In this document: one piece after another, positions 8,623-17,376 of the stretch | Layout of the letters: each line of letters starts with the position of its first letter | How positions within the stretch are numbered: the first letter of the stretch is position 1 | Assembly (NCBI RefSeq): GCF_003967515.1 | Contig: NZ_BIFQ01000001.1 | Coordinates: forward strand, 372,001-436,000 | Direction: 5' to 3' | Source: Dictyobacter aurantiacus | GTDB taxonomy: Bacteria > Chloroflexota > Ktedonobacteria > Ktedonobacterales > Ktedonobacteraceae | Length of the DNA: 64,000 nucleotides | Made by a program: the position numbers and the translations under genes | Notes under the pieces: generated by a model | Database searches by the model: none | Told to the model about the DNA's origin: nothing | The model's input: only the letters and a program-made list of their open reading frames with translations

Positions 8623-9483
8623 ATGGCTCACCTGAGTTTCGGCGTGAAGACCGCCCCGCAATGGACAACGTATGAGGATATGCTGGCGATCTGGCAGGCG
8701 GCTGATGAGGAGCCCTTGCTGGAGCATGCCTGGCTCTTTGACCACTTTTATCCGCTGACGCCGGATATGAGTGGTCCCTGCCTGGAGGGCTGGTCGGTCC
8801 TGTCCGCCTTTGCGGCGGTCACCAAACGCATTCGTCTGGGTCTGATGGTGACGGGCAACACCTATCGCCATCCGGCGGTGCTGGCAAATATCGCGGCCAC
8901 CGTCGATGTGATCTCGAAAGGACGCCTTGATTTTGGGTTGGGGGCGGGATGGAACGAGTACGAGCATACGGCTTATGGCATTCCGCTATATACAGTTGGA
9001 GAGCGCCTGCGCCGTCTGGACGAGGCCTGCGAGGTTATCAAGCGCCTTTGGACCGAGAAGCAGGCCAATTTCGAGGGCCGCTACTATCAGATCAAAGATG
9101 CGTACTGCGAGCCCAAGCCGGTCCAGCAGCCCTATCCGCCATTTGTGATTGGCGGCGGCGGCGAAAAGGTCACCCTGCGTATCGCCGCCAAATACGCCAG
9201 CGTCTGGAATATGGCTGGTGGCTCGCCCGAAGACTTCAAGCGCAAAAACGCCATCCTCGATGAGCATTGCGCCGCGGTTGGACGCAATCCGGAGGAGATC
9301 GCGCGCTCCATCCAGGTTCCCATTAATCCCGATAACCTGGCGGAGACGCGTCAGAACACCGAGAATTATATCGAAGCTGGTGTCAACCACATTGTCCTCA
9401 ACATTCGCCCTCCCTATCCACAAGGTATCGTGCACCGCCTGGTAGAGGAAGTTGTGGAGCCACTCAAATCCCTACAGATGTAG
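8623..9483 (+). CDS. LLM-class F420-dependent oxidoreductase
   Basis: This 286-residue TIM-barrel protein belongs to the luciferase-like monooxygenase superfamily. Supporting segments are the N-terminal FGVKTAPQWTTYEDMLAIW and DHFYPL, the cofactor-side LGLMVTGNTYRHPAVLANIA and TVDVISKGRLDFGLGAGWNE, and a C-terminal IGGGGEKVTLRIAAKYA. The layout fits F420-using members rather than two-subunit luciferases. F420 use is family knowledge and cannot be proven from the motifs, and the substrate is unknown. AAGGAG is about 8-9 bases before the ATG at 8623. The gene has its own promoter upstream and ends just before a palindrome-rich element, so it is probably monocistronic. Confidence 0.85.
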   Translation: MAHLSFGVKTAPQWTTYEDMLAIWQAADEEPLLEHAWLFDHFYPLTPDMSGPCLEGWSVLSAFAAVTKRIRLGLMVTGNTYRHPAVLANIAATVDVISKGRLDFGLGAGWNEYEHTAYGIPLYTVGERLRRLDEACEVIKRLWTEKQANFEGRYYQIKDAYCEPKPVQQPYPPFVIGGGGEKVTLRIAAKYASVWNMAGGSPEDFKRKNAILDEHCAAVGRNPEEIARSIQVPINPDNLAETRQNTENYIEAGVNHIVLNIRPPYPQGIVHRLVEEVVEPLKSLQM

Positions 9484-9491
9484 CCCGCCAT

Positions 9492-9822
9492 GGGCGTGTC
9501 TAAAATCAATGCGCCCGCTGCGCGGACGCATTGATTTTATGTGTTGGTGCGTGGGGCGCACGCCCCACGCACCAACACATAACACACTCGTGAGCACCAC
9601 CTGATGCAAAAAGTCAGTTCTATATTGGTGCATGGAGCGTGCCCACGCACCAACACATAACACACTCGTGAGCACCACCTGATGCAAAAAGTCAGTTCTA
9701 TATTGGTGCAGGGTGCGCGAATGCGCACCCTGCACCAATATAGAAAAACAGTGCGGCCGCGTAGCGGACGCCCGTGCGGGAGCGCCCATGTGCCCACATG
9801 ATGGCGAGAGCCAGACACGCCC
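9492..9822. mobile_element. 331-bp palindrome-rich element with 10-bp inverted ends (MITE-like)
   Basis: The element is bounded by GGGCGTGTCT (9492-9501) and its exact reverse complement AGACACGCCC (9813-9822). Inside are a short hairpin (about 9502-9538), a 20-bp-arm palindrome (9539-9558 with 9561-9580), an exact 69-bp direct repeat (9564-9632 and 9642-9710) and a 22-bp-arm palindrome (9697-9718 with 9723-9744). Next comes a ~75-bp module (9746-9822, minus orientation) that recurs at 12457 and 34619. It has no credible coding content. It separates the LLM gene from the penicillin-binding-protein gene. No target-site duplication was recognised. Confidence 0.6.
9564..9710. repeat. 69-bp exact direct repeat, period 78
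   Basis: Bases 9564-9632 recur without change at 9642-9710. Each unit ends in a TATATTGGTGCA arm that belongs to a palindrome, so the duplication has copied half-palindromes. There are only two units, so it is not a CRISPR array. Confidence 0.85.
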
Positions 9823-9934
9823 AATATGTATTTAAAGCACTGCATAGCAAAATATGCCATTTTGATTGATAAATGAAAGTATTCTGGCGTCTATATACTT
9901 AGAGTAGGATAGATAAAAAGGATGCTTTACAGCT

Positions 9935-11536
9935 ATGGCGAGAAGTATAGGACGATTGCTGGGTACCTTCATCCTCCTGTTTTTGATCATGACTGGTGGC
10001 CTCGTTTACTGGCAGGTGGTTAAGGCGGATAATGTACGCTCAGCAGAGCATAACGTGCGTGACTTCGTCGGCGAGAATTGTCCTCGCCGCGGCCGCATAT
10101 TTGATCGCAATGGCATCCTGCTGGCGGAGTCGCTAAAAGACCCGCTGGCTCCATGCGGTTATATTCGCCACTATACCGAACCTTCCCTCTCTAATTTGAT
10201 TGGCTACTATGTCGCGGGCTATCCCCCTTATGGGGTTGAAGCAGCATTCAACGATATTCTTTCAGGGCAGGTCGGGATCACCGCGATGGATCAATTTGTC
10301 AGGCATACGCTGCATGAGCCCTCGGTGGGCAATGATATCTACCTGACCATCGATGTACGCATCCAACGCGTCATCAATCGAGACTTTGACACGTTTAATC
10401 CGCCCGACAATAAACTGGTCTATGCGTCCAACCGGGGGGCCATTGTCGTCTCGAATCCCCACACCGGTGAAATACTGGCCATGTTGAGCCGCCCCTCCTA
10501 CGACGCCAATAAGATGGTTCAGACGCTTTCGGCAGGCGGCAAACATCGCGAGGATTACTTCAAGCAGGTGAACAAAGAGAACGCGCTCATCAATCGTCCG
10601 CTACAGGCCCGCTATATTCCCGGCTCCATTTTTAAGACGGTGACCTTGATGGGGGCCCTTGATAGTGGGACCTATACGTTGGACTCACAGTGGAACATGC
10701 AACAATCGCTAGGACCCATCATTTACGATAGCAGCCTGATCGGGCCAGATAAGAACCTGGGCTATCCCTTTTTTACTCCGAAGTTTCCTATCACCACGCA
10801 ATATGCCTACTCAAACTCTGATAACGTGGTCTTCGCGCAGATTGGCGTCAAAATGGGGGCGCAAAAATGGCTGGATTATACCAGACGCCTGTATATCAAT
10901 CAGGATATCCCCTTTGACCTGCCGGTGGTCCAGAGCTCGGTACTCAATCCGGATGGTCACCCGCTCTCAACCTGGCAACTGGCGGAAGATGCCTTTGGAC
11001 AGGGGGTAGATTTTGTGACGCCGTTGCAGATGTCTTTGGTTGACAACGCTGTAGCCAACGATGGGATGTTGATGAAGCCTTCTCTGCTCACCAGGGTCGT
11101 TGACCAGGATGAACAACCAGTAGCGATTACGGAGCCGCAGCAATTGAATCAGGTGATCAGTAGCCAGACGGCCAGTGAGGTTCGGCAGTCGATGTTCGCG
11201 GTCACGCGCTGCAACGGTGGCTATCCTTCGATCCCTATTCATACCTCTCCCTGGGGAATTATGGGCAAGACTGGTACCGCCGAACTGGGAACCGGACAGC
11301 CTCCTCATAGCTGGATGCTTACCCAGGCCCCCTACTATTCCAGCGACCCAACCCAACAGCCCGCCATCACGGTCGTGGCGATGAAGGAGAACGGTGGAGA
11401 AGCCATTAATGCGATCGGACCCATCATCGCTCATATCTATCAGGATATCTTCAGCCAGCAACTGGTCAAGGTCGAAGCTCCCAACAATCCTGACTCGGAC
11501 ATCTATTGTCCAGCCCACCACCTCTGGAAACAATAA
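9935..11536 (+). CDS. class B penicillin-binding protein (transpeptidase)
   Basis: This 533-residue peptidoglycan D,D-transpeptidase is anchored by one N-terminal membrane segment (residues 8-27). The active-site motifs are in order: SIFK at 231-234 with the nucleophilic serine, SDN at 295-297, and KTGT at 445-448. The N-terminal region has RRGRIFDRNGILLAES, the dimerisation-domain signature of FtsI/PBP2-type proteins. The gene is not in a dcw or mre cluster, so a role in elongation, division or sporulation cannot be assigned. It is shorter than most FtsI proteins and closer to PbpA-like forms. It is transcribed in the same direction as the following hydrolase gene but with a 121-base gap. 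Confidence 0.9.
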   Translation: MARSIGRLLGTFILLFLIMTGGLVYWQVVKADNVRSAEHNVRDFVGENCPRRGRIFDRNGILLAESLKDPLAPCGYIRHYTEPSLSNLIGYYVAGYPPYGVEAAFNDILSGQVGITAMDQFVRHTLHEPSVGNDIYLTIDVRIQRVINRDFDTFNPPDNKLVYASNRGAIVVSNPHTGEILAMLSRPSYDANKMVQTLSAGGKHREDYFKQVNKENALINRPLQARYIPGSIFKTVTLMGALDSGTYTLDSQWNMQQSLGPIIYDSSLIGPDKNLGYPFFTPKFPITTQYAYSNSDNVVFAQIGVKMGAQKWLDYTRRLYINQDIPFDLPVVQSSVLNPDGHPLSTWQLAEDAFGQGVDFVTPLQMSLVDNAVANDGMLMKPSLLTRVVDQDEQPVAITEPQQLNQVISSQTASEVRQSMFAVTRCNGGYPSIPIHTSPWGIMGKTGTAELGTGQPPHSWMLTQAPYYSSDPTQQPAITVVAMKENGGEAINAIGPIIAHIYQDIFSQQLVKVEAPNNPDSDIYCPAHHLWKQ

Positions 11537-11657
11537 CGGCGTCATCCCCCAAGATGCATCTCTACCGCGAATATGTGATACATAGCTGAACAGGTACGTA
11601 CATATTGTAGCGTGCGTTCAACATATGCAAGTGTGTAAATACAATAAAGGATGTGAC

Positions 11658-12452
11658 ATGCTTAAATCTCTTCGCCTGCTATTTTTGTGCGCCCTTCTCC
11701 TAACGCTGGCAGCCTGTACGACACAGGAAGCGGCCCAACCATCTGCGACCCCTACCCCAACGCCAGCGCCTGCTGCAACACCTACCGCGACAATTCCAGC
11801 CATCGCATCAAGCATGGTGCACTTCAAAACCTCGGATAATGTTACCCTGGCTGGCTCACTCTATAAACCACAGAGCGCTCCTACTATCAAAAGTAGCAAA
11901 ATCTTTGTTATCTGCTCTCATGAAATGGGAAAGACCAAAGAAATATGGAAGGATAGCAGTATACCACAGCGTCTGGCCGCCCTCGGCTACTATGTGCTGG
12001 CCTACGACTTTCGCGGCAATGGTGATTCTGAAGGCGCCCCCGATACCTCGATATTAGATACCGATTTAAAGGCGGCGCTGGCCTTTGCGCAGACACAGCA
12101 AGCGACAAAGGTCGTACTGTTAGGGTCCAGCATGGGCGGGACCGCGTCATTAAAGGTGGCGGCCCATACCAATGTGGCGGCCGTCATCACCCTCTCATCG
12201 CCCGAGATGTTCTCCACTGAGGTTACCGATGCGGATGTCAAGGCCATCAAGGCTCCCAAACTCTTCATCAATAGCGAGGGCGATGGCTATGTTGACGATA
12301 CCACTCACATGCACCAGGTAGCCAATCCTCCCAAAGAGCTCCATATCTATCCAGGCAACCAGCACGGTGTTGCTATCTTTGGCACAGAAAATAGCGCTGA
12401 CCTCACTCAGCGCCTCCTGACATTTATTACGCGCTATGCGCCATTAAGTTAA
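11658..12452 (+). CDS. alpha/beta-hydrolase lipoprotein
   Basis: The ATG at 11658 follows AAAGGA and gives 264 residues. A lipoprotein signal peptide (MLKSLRLLFLCALLLTLAAC) places the protein outside the membrane, tethered at Cys20. A Thr/Pro/Ala-rich linker follows to about residue 48. The alpha/beta-hydrolase fold then shows the nucleophile elbow GSSMGG with Ser158, a likely acidic residue in NSEGDGYVDD and the catalytic histidine in PGNQHGVAIF. The segment YDFRGNGDSEG is typical of the family. The substrate is unknown; an esterase or peptidase-like role is possible. The frame is open to 11625, but that longer start would add residues before the signal peptide and has a poorer context. Confidence 0.85.
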   Translation: MLKSLRLLFLCALLLTLAACTTQEAAQPSATPTPTPAPAATPTATIPAIASSMVHFKTSDNVTLAGSLYKPQSAPTIKSSKIFVICSHEMGKTKEIWKDSSIPQRLAALGYYVLAYDFRGNGDSEGAPDTSILDTDLKAALAFAQTQQATKVVLLGSSMGGTASLKVAAHTNVAAVITLSSPEMFSTEVTDADVKAIKAPKLFINSEGDGYVDDTTHMHQVANPPKELHIYPGNQHGVAIFGTENSADLTQRLLTFITRYAPLS

Positions 12453-12456
12453 AAGA

Positions 12457-12562
12457 GTGTCTGACTCACGTCACCCTGGGGGGACGTGAGCGCCCCGCAC
12501 GCGCGTCCGCTACGCGGCCGCACTGTTTCTGTGTGTTAATGCGCCCCTACTGCATTAACGCA
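12457..12562 (+). repeat. copy B of the module-plus-palindrome repeat
   Basis: Bases 12457-12533 match the module at 9746-9822 (reversed) and 34619-34690 (shared start GTGTCTGACTC, shared core GCGTCCGCTACGCGGCCGCA). An imperfect stem follows directly (about 12533-12544 with 12552-12563, one mismatch). It lies just after the hydrolase stop. Confidence 0.7.
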
Positions 12563-12568
12563 CCATGG

Positions 12569-12600
12569 AAAAGAAGCGCCTCGTATGAGGCGCTTCTTTT
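12569..12600. terminator. bidirectional intrinsic terminator
   Basis: A 14-bp perfect stem (12569-12582 with 12587-12600, loop GTAT) has an A-run on the left and a T-run on the right. It lies between two convergent genes, the hydrolase and pyrF, and can serve both. Confidence 0.85.
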
Positions 12601-12638
12601 GTTGCACTGCTTCAATAGAAGCTGTGCTTGTATGCATG

Positions 12639-13487
12639 TTAGCCGCGATAGCGATTGATTTCAGCCTCTAAAGCGGCGGTCGCGCTACGGGCGGCCTGGG
12701 CAAAGTCGGTAGACGAAGAGGCATAGATAATGCTACGTGAGGAATTGATGATCATACCCCAACCACGACTGTCGCGGCCAGCCTGTACAGTGGCCGCGAC
12801 GTCTCCTCCCTGGGCCCCGATGCCAGGTATGAGCAGAGGAAAGTCCCCGACAGCCTCACGCACACGTTTGAGCTCAGCGGGATAAGTAGCACCGACGACC
12901 AGCGCGCAATTGCCATTGTCGTTCCAGTAGCGGGCCACATTGCGCGCCACGGTCAGATATAGTGGCTCCTTCTGCTCACCCACCAGCAGATCCTGAAATT
13001 CGCCCGAGCCTGGATTAGAGGTCTTGGCCAGGACGATCACGCCTTTATCCGCACGCTTAAGAAAAGGCGCCATAGCCTCTTTTCCCAGGTAGGGATGTAC
13101 CGTGATAGCATCCGCCTGCAGCAGGTCAAATGAGGAGCTGACATAACCCAGGTTGGTGCTGCCGATATCGGCCCGCTTAGCATCCAGGATCACCGGAATC
13201 TCTGGCCTGCTCTTCTTGCTGTAGGCAATAGTCCTTCCCAGGGCGCGTAGACCGGCGTCGCCATACGCTTCATAAAAAGCTATATTAGGTTTGTAGGCGC
13301 AGACCAGGTCGGCAGTTGCGTCGATCAATTCGCACGCGAAGTGCGTCAACGCCTCTTCCTGGGAACGTCCCTCTTTTACCGATGCTGGCAGACGCTCGTA
13401 CTCGGGATCGAGGCCCACGCAGACAAAATGGCCCTGCTGCCAGCGCTGCTCTAGCCGCTTTAGAAACGTCATCGACTCATCTCCCAT
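12639..13487 (-). CDS. pyrF: orotidine 5'-phosphate decarboxylase
   Basis: This 282-residue enzyme removes CO2 from OMP to give UMP, the last step of the de novo pathway. The signature LDAKRADIGSTNLGY carries the catalytic Lys/Asp network, and the N-terminal FVCVGLDPEYERLP and C-terminal LLIPGIGAQGGD are characteristic of the longer 'type 2' OMP decarboxylases (about 270-300 residues). It is the last gene of the operon, 12 bases after pyrE. The ATG at 13487 follows GAGAGAAAG; an ATG five codons later (13472) follows GGGAGATGAG and is an alternative. The bidirectional terminator at 12569-12600 ends the transcript. Confidence 0.95.
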   Translation of the reverse strand: MGDESMTFLKRLEQRWQQGHFVCVGLDPEYERLPASVKEGRSQEEALTHFACELIDATADLVCAYKPNIAFYEAYGDAGLRALGRTIAYSKKSRPEIPVILDAKRADIGSTNLGYVSSSFDLLQADAITVHPYLGKEAMAPFLKRADKGVIVLAKTSNPGSGEFQDLLVGEQKEPLYLTVARNVARYWNDNGNCALVVGATYPAELKRVREAVGDFPLLIPGIGAQGGDVAATVQAGRDSRGWGMIINSSRSIIYASSSTDFAQAARSATAALEAEINRYRG

Positions 13488-13499
13488 AATCTTTCTCTC

Positions 13500-14159
13500 T
13501 TACTTGCCTTGCGCCTTCTGGCGAGCCAGAAAGGCTTTACCTTTGCCTAGTTCGGTATTCACAGGCACGTTCTGCTGACAGAAAGGACATTCATCCTCAC
13601 TGTAGGTTTGCAAGGAGAAGGAGACCAGGGCGTGAATGGCCACATCTCCCACGTCCCTGGGCTGCACGCCGCCGCGATTGCAGAGGGCGCTGATGCCGAC
13701 GACATTGCCGCCATGATGGCGCACCAGGTCAACCACCTGGCGCACCGAGCCGCCAGTCGTCAGCACGTCCTCAACCACCAGCACATTTTTGTCGGTGATA
13801 AAACGGTCATAGCCGCGATTAAACGAGAACTGCTTATCGGGACTATCGCTCCCCTTTTCCGCGAATACGGCCAGGGTTTCGCCCCTACTGCGTCGCTGAT
13901 TCAGATAATGGGCAACCCACTGTGAGAGCACAACCCCTCCGATAACGGGCCCAACCACCACGTCGACCTGATCCGCGTTATATGGCTCGGCCATATAACG
14001 GCAGAGTTCTGAAATCACTCCCGTATGCAGGTAGATGGCGTCTTTGTTGATATAGACCGAACTGTGACGTCCAGAGCTATAGACAAAGTGACTGTCGCGC
14101 ACCACGGCGCCGACATCAGCAAACAGTTGCACGATTTTAGGATCGTTCTGATCATTCAT
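13500..14159 (-). CDS. pyrE: orotate phosphoribosyltransferase
   Basis: This enzyme joins orotate and PRPP to give OMP. From the ATG at 14159 it has 219 residues. The PRPP-binding motif is VLVVEDVLTTGGSVRQVV. The N-terminal DSHFVYSSGRHSSVYINKD is the usual orotate-side pattern. AAGGAAA precedes the ATG at 14159; the frame is open further upstream to 14237, but that would overlap the end of carB and has no binding site. The gene starts 13 bases after carB. Unusual for PyrE is a C-terminal tail with CPFCQQNVPVNT, a CxxC pair, then a basic end (KGKAFLARQKAQGK). A single CxxC could be half of a metal site completed by another subunit; that is a guess. Confidence 0.95.
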   Translation of the reverse strand: MNDQNDPKIVQLFADVGAVVRDSHFVYSSGRHSSVYINKDAIYLHTGVISELCRYMAEPYNADQVDVVVGPVIGGVVLSQWVAHYLNQRRSRGETLAVFAEKGSDSPDKQFSFNRGYDRFITDKNVLVVEDVLTTGGSVRQVVDLVRHHGGNVVGISALCNRGGVQPRDVGDVAIHALVSFSLQTYSEDECPFCQQNVPVNTELGKGKAFLARQKAQGK

Positions 14160-14172
14160 ACGAGATTTCCTT

Positions 14173-17100
14173 CTAGAGTTCGTTGGTCTGATATTCGTCC
14201 CAGGCTTTGATGGGAATGGTCGCCAGGTCTTGCTCAACCAGGGCTTTAGCGAAGAGGCGCGCCTGCTTGATCTTGGTAAAGAGCTGGATGTTATGATCTA
14301 CTGCGTAGCGGCGCATGGCGTAGTCATCGTCCAACTCTTTATTAATGTGCCCCTCGACGATATTGATAGCCAGGTCGATCTTGTTATCGGCGAAGTAGGT
14401 CAGGACGTTGGGCGCCTTCTCTTCGTGAATTTTGTAGAGCATGGTGGTCTCTACCCCGTGCTCGCGCAAGAAGGCACTGGTCTTCTCGGTCGCGTACAGC
14501 GGTACTCCCAGGGTGCTCAACAGTTTGGCGCTCTCCAGGAACTTGGCCTTCTTTTCATCGCCACCCAGGCTGATAAAGATTCCCTTCCTAGGAATACTAC
14601 CACCGGTGGCAATAATCGCTTTGAGGTATGCTTCCTCTATGTCATCGCCGAAGCAGGCAACCTCGCCGGTGGAGGCCATCTCTACACGCAGCACCGGATC
14701 AGCACCGGTCAGACGTGAGAAGGAGAACTGGGGCGCCTTGACGGCGGTGAAGTTGATACGCGGCAGTTCGACCACCGGGATATTCTCCTGGAAGAGGGCG
14801 TCGACAAACAATTCGATGAAGTTGACACCCGTCACCTTGGAGATAAAGGGGAAGGTGCGCGATGCGCGCAGGTTTACCTCGATCACATAGACCTGGTTGT
14901 CTTTAGCCAGAAACTGCATGTTGAAGGGACCGGTGATCTTCAAGGCTTTGGCGATGGCGCGACCAACCTTTTCGATACGCTCTTTGGTCTCACTATTGAG
15001 AGTCTGGGGCGGCAACACGATGGTAGCGTCGCCTGAGTGGACACCGGCGTTCTCGATATGCTCGGAGATCACGAAGACCTTGATCTCGCCATGCTGGGCC
15101 ACGGCATCCAGTTCGACCTCTTTCACCTTGCGCATAAATTTGGAGACCGTGACGGGATGTTCGGGAGAGACCGCCGCGGCCTCCTTGACGTACTGCTCCA
15201 GTTCTTGCTGGTTGTAGCAGATGTTCATGGCGCTCCCCGAAAGGACATAAGAGGGGCGCACCAGGACCGGGAAGCCGACGCGCTCGGCGAAAGCGGTCAG
15301 GCCAGCTACGTCAACGAAGCTGTCCCACTCCGGCTGGCGAATCTCCAGTGAGTCGAGCAGGGCCGAGAACTTGTTGCGATCTTCGGCGCGATCGATGTCG
15401 TTGGCGTCCGTTCCTAGCAGGCGGAAGCCATACTTCTGCAGGGCGCGCGCCCGGTTATTGGGAGTCTGACCACCAACAGAGACGATCACACCCTGCGCCG
15501 CCTCAAATTCGCAGATGTCGGCGATGCGCTCAAAGGTCAGCTCGTCAAAGTAGAGACGATCCGACGTGTCGTAGTCGGTTGAAACCGTTTCGGGATTGCA
15601 GTTGATCACGATTGAGCGCTTATTGTACTTACGTAGCGCCTGCACGGTGCTGACCGAGGTCCAGTCGAACTCGACCGAGGAGCCGATGCGATAGGGACCC
15701 GAGCCGATGACGACAACGCCGCTCTCTCCCGTAGGTGTTACATCGTTGTGCTGGCCGTTATAGGTGGTGTAGAGATAGTTGGTCTCGGATGGAAACTCCG
15801 CTCCCAGGGTATCGATCTGGAAGACAAACGGGACCACCCCCGCCTGCTTGCGGATGGCGCGAATCTCCAGTCCTGTCTTGCCCAATAACTGGCCGATACG
15901 CTTGTCGGAGAGGCCCGCCTGCTTCAAGGTGCGCAGACGGGGCGCTGACAGATCCGCGTCCTGGCTCAGTCCCTCTTCCAGGTTGACGATATGCTTGATG
16001 CGCTGCAGGAACCACAGGTCGATGCCGGTAATCTCGTGGATGCTCTCCAGGCTATAGCCGTTGCGCATGGCCAGCGGCAGGACAAACATGCGCTTGGGAG
16101 TCGGCGTATAGAGATATCGGTTGATGACGGCGTCGGTGCTCTCGCCGTTATTAAAGACCTTTTCGGAGGTGGCGCCCTCAAAGTCCAGGTCGAGCATGCG
16201 AATGGCTTTCTGGTACGCCTCCTCAAAGGTACGCCCGATACCCATCACTTCCCCCACGGACTTCATGCCGGTGCCGATGGTCTCGTCGACGCCTTTGAAC
16301 TTGTCCAGGTCCCAGCGCGGAATCTTCACCACCACGTAGTCCAGACTGGGCTCGAAGCAGGCGCGCGTGACGCCGGTGACGCGATTGGTGAGTTCGGTCA
16401 GGGAATAGCCCAGGGCCAGTTTGGCCGCCACATAGGCCAGGGGATAACCGGTCGCTTTACTGGCCAGGGCGGAACTGCGCGAGAGGCGAGCATTAACCTC
16501 GATCACCGAGTACTGTGAGGTCTCGGGATTAAGCGCGTATTGTACGTTGCATTCGCCGACGATGCCCAGGCTGCGCACGATAGCCACGGAGGCCGAGCGC
16601 AGCATATGATATTCGGCGTTGGTCAGGGTCTGGCTGGGCGCGATCACCACCGACTCACCGGTGTGGATGCCCAGCGGATCCATGTTTTCCATATTACAGA
16701 CGGTGATGCAGTTGTCGAAGGCGTCGCGCACCACCTCATATTCGACCTCTTTGAAATGGTGCAGATACTGCTCGATCAGCACCTGGGGCGCGAAGGCCAG
16801 CGCGCCATTAACGATGCGCTCCAGGTCGGCCCGCGTTTTGGCGATGCCCGATCCCTGGCCGCCCAGCGCGAAGCCGGCGCGCACCATCACCGGAAAGCCG
16901 ATCTCCTCGGCGATCTGCAACGCCTCGCCCAGGGTCTCGGCGGTCCGGCTCTGTGGCGTGGGAATATTGATGCGGCCCAGATGCTCGGCGAACTCCTGTC
17001 GATCCTCGGTCAGGATAATGGCCGAGATGGGGGTGCCCAGAATCTTCACATTGTATTTTTCTAAGACGCCATTGCGATGCAGATCGATGCCGCAGTTCAA

Positions 17101-17376
17101 AGCGGTCTGGCCGCCAAAGGAGAGCAGGATGCCGTCCGGCCGCTCTTTCTCGATGATCTTCTCGACGAAGAAGGGCGTTACCGGCAGGAAATAGACCTTG
17201 TCCGCCATCGTCTTCGAGGTCTGGATGGTTGCGATATTGGGATTGACCAGTACCGTGGCAATCCCTTCCTCTTTTAATGCTTTGAGTGCCTGTGAACCAG
17301 AATAGTCAAATTCACCGGATTGTCCGATTTTAAGAGCACCTGCTCCCAGTACTAATACCTTGCCTGGCTTATTCAT
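14173..17376 (-). CDS. carB: carbamoyl-phosphate synthase large subunit
   Basis: This 1067-residue synthetase makes carbamoyl phosphate from bicarbonate, two ATP and ammonia delivered by CarA. Two homologous ATP-grasp halves are visible. The first begins VLVLGAGALKIGQSGEFDYS, and the second begins near residue 550 with VVVIGSGPYRIGSSVEFDW. Each carries a glycine-rich grasp loop (RAGFALGGQGSG; RPSYVLSGSAMN). The C-terminal MGS-like allosteric domain (from about residue 935, FISLGGDEKKAKFL) is present; in enterobacteria this domain senses UMP and ornithine. Length is standard. Its ATG overlaps the 3' end of carA by eight bases, indicating translational coupling. Confidence 0.97.
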   Translation of the reverse strand: MNKPGKVLVLGAGALKIGQSGEFDYSGSQALKALKEEGIATVLVNPNIATIQTSKTMADKVYFLPVTPFFVEKIIEKERPDGILLSFGGQTALNCGIDLHRNGVLEKYNVKILGTPISAIILTEDRQEFAEHLGRINIPTPQSRTAETLGEALQIAEEIGFPVMVRAGFALGGQGSGIAKTRADLERIVNGALAFAPQVLIEQYLHHFKEVEYEVVRDAFDNCITVCNMENMDPLGIHTGESVVIAPSQTLTNAEYHMLRSASVAIVRSLGIVGECNVQYALNPETSQYSVIEVNARLSRSSALASKATGYPLAYVAAKLALGYSLTELTNRVTGVTRACFEPSLDYVVVKIPRWDLDKFKGVDETIGTGMKSVGEVMGIGRTFEEAYQKAIRMLDLDFEGATSEKVFNNGESTDAVINRYLYTPTPKRMFVLPLAMRNGYSLESIHEITGIDLWFLQRIKHIVNLEEGLSQDADLSAPRLRTLKQAGLSDKRIGQLLGKTGLEIRAIRKQAGVVPFVFQIDTLGAEFPSETNYLYTTYNGQHNDVTPTGESGVVVIGSGPYRIGSSVEFDWTSVSTVQALRKYNKRSIVINCNPETVSTDYDTSDRLYFDELTFERIADICEFEAAQGVIVSVGGQTPNNRARALQKYGFRLLGTDANDIDRAEDRNKFSALLDSLEIRQPEWDSFVDVAGLTAFAERVGFPVLVRPSYVLSGSAMNICYNQQELEQYVKEAAAVSPEHPVTVSKFMRKVKEVELDAVAQHGEIKVFVISEHIENAGVHSGDATIVLPPQTLNSETKERIEKVGRAIAKALKITGPFNMQFLAKDNQVYVIEVNLRASRTFPFISKVTGVNFIELFVDALFQENIPVVELPRINFTAVKAPQFSFSRLTGADPVLRVEMASTGEVACFGDDIEEAYLKAIIATGGSIPRKGIFISLGGDEKKAKFLESAKLLSTLGVPLYATEKTSAFLREHGVETTMLYKIHEEKAPNVLTYFADNKIDLAINIVEGHINKELDDDYAMRRYAVDHNIQLFTKIKQARLFAKALVEQDLATIPIKAWDEYQTNEL

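Noticed and set aside
9564..9710. Possible CRISPR array
   Set aside because: Only two units of 69 bp with a 9-bp spacer, ending in palindrome arms; no further repeats and no cas genes.
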